Under the pieces are notes generated by a model. It was not told where the DNA came from. It saw only the letters and a program-made list of their open reading frames with translations, and ran no database searches. 64,000 nt of DNA. It comes from an uncultured Clostridia bacterium. Lineage in GTDB: Bacteria; Bacillota; Clostridia; Monoglobales; Monoglobaceae. The stretch spans positions 1 to 64,000 of the forward strand of contig CANRNL010000012.1 of assembly GCA_947631965.1 (NCBI GenBank), in the 5' to 3' direction. The position numbers and the translations under genes are program-made. Positions 61,288 through 64,000 of this stretch are shown here, one piece after another. Positions within the stretch are counted from its first letter, which is position 1; every line of letters starts with the position of its first letter.

Positions 61288-62388
61288 TTACTGCAAATAC
61301 TGAGCGCACATAAGAATAAACGCTCCGTTGCCCTTATTGTCGTTTGAAACTACCGGCTCGCTCATATAATACTCAAACGTGCCGTCGCGCTTCGGATTGT
61401 CCTCCGGACCGAGACCCGCCACATAGCAAATCTTATTGAGGTCTGCGCGGGTATCGTCATAGGTGACAAACTCTTTGAACACGCCGTCTATCGCCTTTTC
61501 GAGAGCGGGTTTGTAATCCTCCGAAATATAGCCGTTTCTTATAGCCTTTGCCAAAGCGCAGGTAAACATACACGAGCAGGAAGCTTCGAGATAGTTGCCG
61601 CGTCGTCGGCTGTCAAGCACCTGATACCAAACGCCCGCTTCGGGATCCTGATACTCCACAACGCGCTCCAAAAGTCCTTTCAAAAGCCCAATAAGCTCGT
61701 CGCGGCGCGGGTGGTCTTTAGGCATAAAGTCAAGCACATCGCCGAGAGCCATCGCCATCCAGCCGCAGGCGCGTCCCCAGATATTCTTCGACTTACCGGT
61801 TACTTTGTCCGCCCAGAACGCCTGTCGGCTCTCGTCGCAGGCGTGAACATACAAGCCCGTTCGCTCGTCATAGGTGCTTGCCGCAGCTATTTTGAACTGG
61901 TTTGCAATATCGTCAAAGTTTTCGGTATGGTTAAAGTCGCGCGCGTACTGTGCGCAAAACGGCTCAGCCATAAAAAGTCCGTCCAGCCATATCTGGTTGG
62001 GATAAATTTTCTTGTGGAAGTAAGCGCCCGACTCGGTCCTCGGCTGTCCCTTAAGCTGAGTTTCAAGCGTTTCTATCGCTTTGCGGTACTTCTCCTCGCC
62101 CGTCTCGGCATAGAGATAAAGCAGACATTTTCCGTTGTTGATAAAATCAATGTTGTATTTCTGCATATCGTAAAACTGAATTTCTCCGTCATCGGTCACG
62201 AAGTAATCCATACTCGCCTTTATGTAGTCAAAATACTTTTTCTCGCCGGTGAGCTTATATACCGCCTCGAAGCCCTTGAGCGTAAGACCGGCTTCATAAG
62301 CCCACTTTTTACTGATTACGGGCGTATGCTCCGCCATTATTGTGTCGCACATTTTTTTGACAATTTCCAAAACTTTGTTTTTATCCAT
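61288..62388 (-). CDS. GH105 unsaturated rhamnogalacturonyl hydrolase
   Basis: 366 residues, (alpha/alpha)6 barrel, no signal peptide, so cytoplasmic. Family signatures: KKWAYEAGLTLKGFEAVY near 28, QIWLDGLFMAEPFCAQYA (catalytic Asp near 136), KSKNIWGRACGWMAMALGDVLD near 200 and LEASCSCMFTCALAKAIRNGY near 272. YteR/YesR-type enzymes remove the unsaturated uronic acid left by pectin and rhamnogalacturonan lyases. That complements the lyase and KDG kinase at 12-16 kb. The ATG follows AAAGGAGAG. The promoter overlaps palindromes that look like operators. Confidence 0.92.
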   Translation of the reverse strand: MDKNKVLEIVKKMCDTIMAEHTPVISKKWAYEAGLTLKGFEAVYKLTGEKKYFDYIKASMDYFVTDDGEIQFYDMQKYNIDFINNGKCLLYLYAETGEEKYRKAIETLETQLKGQPRTESGAYFHKKIYPNQIWLDGLFMAEPFCAQYARDFNHTENFDDIANQFKIAAASTYDERTGLYVHACDESRQAFWADKVTGKSKNIWGRACGWMAMALGDVLDFMPKDHPRRDELIGLLKGLLERVVEYQDPEAGVWYQVLDSRRRGNYLEASCSCMFTCALAKAIRNGYISEDYKPALEKAIDGVFKEFVTYDDTRADLNKICYVAGLGPEDNPKRDGTFEYYMSEPVVSNDNKGNGAFILMCAQYLQ

Positions 62389-62407
62389 TTCTCCACTCTC
62401 CTTTATA

Positions 62408-62436
62408 ATAAGCGCTTATATACTTATATAAGTATA
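62408..62436. promoter_or_regulatory. Two palindromic operator candidates upstream of the GH105 gene
   Basis: ATAAGCGCTTAT (62408-62419) is a perfect palindrome with the GCGC centre of LacI-family operators. Overlapping its last base is a perfect 18-base palindrome, TATACTTATATAAGTATA (62419-62436), that covers the -10 region. Both lie between the promoter and the ribosome site, the position expected for repression relieved by a pectin breakdown product. Confidence 0.65.
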
Positions 62437-62462
62437 TTACAATATTTTTCCGAAATAAACAA
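62434..62462 (-). promoter_or_regulatory. Promoter of the GH105 gene
   Basis: Minus-strand TTGTTT (62457-62462) and TAATAT (62434-62439), spacer 17. The -35 box is poor, as in activated or tightly repressed genes. Confidence 0.5.
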
Positions 62463-62494
62463 GGTATTTGGTGAAAATTTTTAAAATATTTTTA

Positions 62495-62675
62495 ACGGTG
62501 CGGCTGTTAGCCGCACCGTATAGCGTGTCGATAAAATATCGACACGCTCGGCAGACGTTGAAAAACGAAGGTATATTTCGCAAAATTGTTTTCGTCGGCG
62601 TACGTTTGTACGGTAGAGAACAATTTTGCGAAAAGCAAGCAACCGCGCGGGGTTTTCGACAAGCCACGCGCGGTT
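62495..62675. repeat. Cluster of four stem-loops
   Basis: Four perfect inverted repeats follow each other: 11 pairs (62495-62505/62509-62519), 12 pairs (62522-62533/62537-62548), 15 pairs with an inner hairpin (62576-62590/62619-62633) and 9 pairs (62641-62649/62667-62675). No gene is supported in 62463-62765. The last stem could end the Big_2 gene's transcript, which comes from the right; the others are unexplained. Confidence 0.8.
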
Positions 62676-62765
62676 ACCTTTTATTAACTGTGCCTTTTTC
62701 TCAAACTCATTTAGTTATTTTCCCGCTTACGGTAGACCGAGTTTTTCGATGTCTGAACTCTAAGA

Positions 62766-64000
62766 TTATTGATATGGTACCATTCTGTCAAGGTCGCTCC
62801 AGATAAACGCCTTCGCCTCGCCGCCGTCGGGAACGCTTATATCAAATCCGTCAAACGTCATCTCTCCGACCCGAATATCGCCGCGGTCAAATACCTTAGC
62901 ATACGCGTCCGAAAGCGTTCCGTCGGCGTTATATGCCGCCGCTGTTACGGTCACTCTGCCGCTCGCGGGAACGTATGCGGTATTCGCGCCGACAGCCGTA
63001 ATCTTTCGGTCGGTCACAACGGGAGCGACCTCCGAAAACGGAAGCCCCGATCTAATATGCACGACAAACGAAATGCTCTGTCCGCTGTCCGTCAGCACCG
63101 TAAGAGTTGCGTCGCCCTCGCTCGCACCGTAAAGCTCGCCGACCGCCTCGCCGTTCGTAACCGCCGTACCTTTTACATCGCTCATAAGCACGGCGCTGTT
63201 TCCCGAAACAAACGAAACGAGCGACGTGGTATCGGTCGGCGCGACATTCACCGAAAGCACGGTCTTGTGTCCCAAAGGAATGGTTATATCCTCACCCAAA
63301 TCCGACGAAATGCTTTCGGCAGGCTTGCCTTCGTCGACCTGCGTAAACACAAGATTTCTGATTGTGAAGGTAATCTCTATCTTTTCGGGTTTTTCAATAT
63401 TCTTAAAATTTATAACATAGTTTTTGGTGTCGGTGGTTATCTCGTCGCTTCCCGTAACCGAGCCCGTCCACGCGTTGAACGGGTCGCCGGTATCAAGCAC
63501 CGCACCGTTCATGGCGGATTTGAACTCTTTATTTGTTATATTAAGAGGTACATCATTTACCTTGATTTCGTCATAGCGAATCTCGCATCCGTCGATTGGG
63601 CTTTTTGACGCGCTGCCCATATCCACGTCATAGTCTTTAATATAGAGCGAGCCAAAGCCGTTTATCTCGGAAAGCCCCGCCTTTTTCGCGGTTTCCGAAA
63701 TATCGGTTTTCAAATCATACGAAACCGTATATTGCCCATCGCCGGTTATCGCCACCGGCTTTCCGCGCTCCGTGCCGGAGTAGCCCTTGGTATAGTATAT
63801 GTTAGCCGCAACGTTAACCCTGTTTCCTCCCTGCTTTTCGGTAACAGTAACGGGTACGGCTTTGGCAACTCCGCTCTCTGCCGTAACTACTATGTACGCC
63901 GAGCCTACGTTTTTCGCCACTATCTTTCCCGAAGAATTTACACTCGCAATATTCTCGTTTGTGCTCTCATACAGCAGCCTCTCGCCGTTGTCCGCCGACG
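62766..64000 (-). CDS. Large secreted protein with Big_2 domain, 3' part (5' end outside window)
   Basis: The frame is open to the window edge, so the gene starts beyond 64000; about 411 codons are seen. From the edge: a Big_2-type Ig-like domain (LLYESTNENIASVNSSGKI, then VAKNVGSAYIVVTA), a beta-rich module (about 62 residues in, VAANIYYTKGYSGTERG) that resembles a carbohydrate-binding or adhesion domain, a second Big_2-like stretch (ISSDLGEDITIPLGHKTVL to SFVVHIRSG), and a C-terminal module ending KAFIWSDLDRMVPYQ. The last module resembles the end of the pectate lyase at 13.3-15.6 kb, so a carbohydrate-active extracellular protein is likely. The catalytic domain, if any, is outside the window. 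Confidence 0.75.
   Translation of the reverse strand, partial: SADNGERLLYESTNENIASVNSSGKIVAKNVGSAYIVVTAESGVAKAVPVTVTEKQGGNRVNVAANIYYTKGYSGTERGKPVAITGDGQYTVSYDLKTDISETAKKAGLSEINGFGSLYIKDYDVDMGSASKSPIDGCEIRYDEIKVNDVPLNITNKEFKSAMNGAVLDTGDPFNAWTGSVTGSDEITTDTKNYVINFKNIEKPEKIEITFTIRNLVFTQVDEGKPAESISSDLGEDITIPLGHKTVLSVNVAPTDTTSLVSFVSGNSAVLMSDVKGTAVTNGEAVGELYGASEGDATLTVLTDSGQSISFVVHIRSGLPFSEVAPVVTDRKITAVGANTAYVPASGRVTVTAAAYNADGTLSDAYAKVFDRGDIRVGEMTFDGFDISVPDGGEAKAFIWSDLDRMVPYQ

Noticed and set aside
1-64000. Avoidance of GGCC in addition to GATC
   Set aside because: GGCC also seemed uncommon while reading, but I did not count it and cannot support a claim.

Overview
The window looks like a chromosomal piece of a strictly anaerobic, Gram-positive member of the Bacillota, class Clostridia, probably a gut or rumen fermenter. 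The evidence is a trimeric NAD-linked [FeFe] hydrogenase, AsnA-type asparagine synthesis, a MecA adaptor, RicT, a DUF975 membrane protein, an L,D-transpeptidase, AGGAGG-type ribosome binding sites and near-consensus TTGACA/TATAAT promoters. Most genes are mid-GC housekeeping genes. Short AT-rich or repeat-rich stretches mark accessory DNA. Where a start codon is given as a choice, it was set by the ribosome binding site and by family length.

Layout. 1-7.9 kb (minus strand): translation/transcription operon rimP-nusA-ylxR-infB-rbfA-nrnA-truB-ribF, lacking the usual ylxQ between ylxR and infB. 7.9-12 kb: a zinc-ribbon membrane protein, 6S RNA, mecA, rsmD-coaD, a coiled-coil gene and rpmE. 12.2-15.7 kb: a KDG kinase and a secreted pectate lyase. 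15.7-24 kb (minus): a nine-gene aromatic operon asnA-tyrA-aroB-aroA-aroC-pheA-aroK-aroQ-aroE. 24.2-28.4 kb: a divergent type IIA topoisomerase pair. 28.5-32.3 kb: a secreted metallo-beta-lactamase protein, an L,D-transpeptidase and a MATE exporter. 32.4-36.7 kb: phosphoglucomutase, a DpnI/DpnD restriction pair, rpiB and a folate ECF transporter under a THF riboswitch.

36.8-39.2 kb: tRNA-Asn, tRNA-Glu and an AT-rich island with a DUF262 protein and the broken 3' end of a serine recombinase. 39.2-43 kb: xylB, holB, ricT and tRNA-Trp. 43-45.5 kb: a repeat-rich accessory stretch with two coiled-coil genes. 45.5-51.7 kb: an HD-domain protein, mscL, recD2, a DUF975 protein and tatD. 51.8-56 kb: hydrogenase hydCBA. 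56-59.5 kb: KtrB/KtrA potassium uptake and thiC. 59.6-64 kb: a GT-C-like membrane protein, a GH105 rhamnogalacturonyl hydrolase and the 3' part of a large Big_2-domain secreted protein.

Pectin use links the two ends of the window: lyase and KDG kinase at one end, unsaturated-uronyl hydrolase at the other, with the pectate lyase and the Big_2 protein ending in a similar C-terminal module. The most interesting observation is that GATC is almost absent: nine sites seen by eye in 64 kb against about 250 expected. The same window encodes a DpnI homolog that should cut methylated GATC. Other points of interest are a hairpin repeat family with compensatory stem changes, a four-hairpin intergenic cluster, and hairpins between a promoter and its HD-domain gene.
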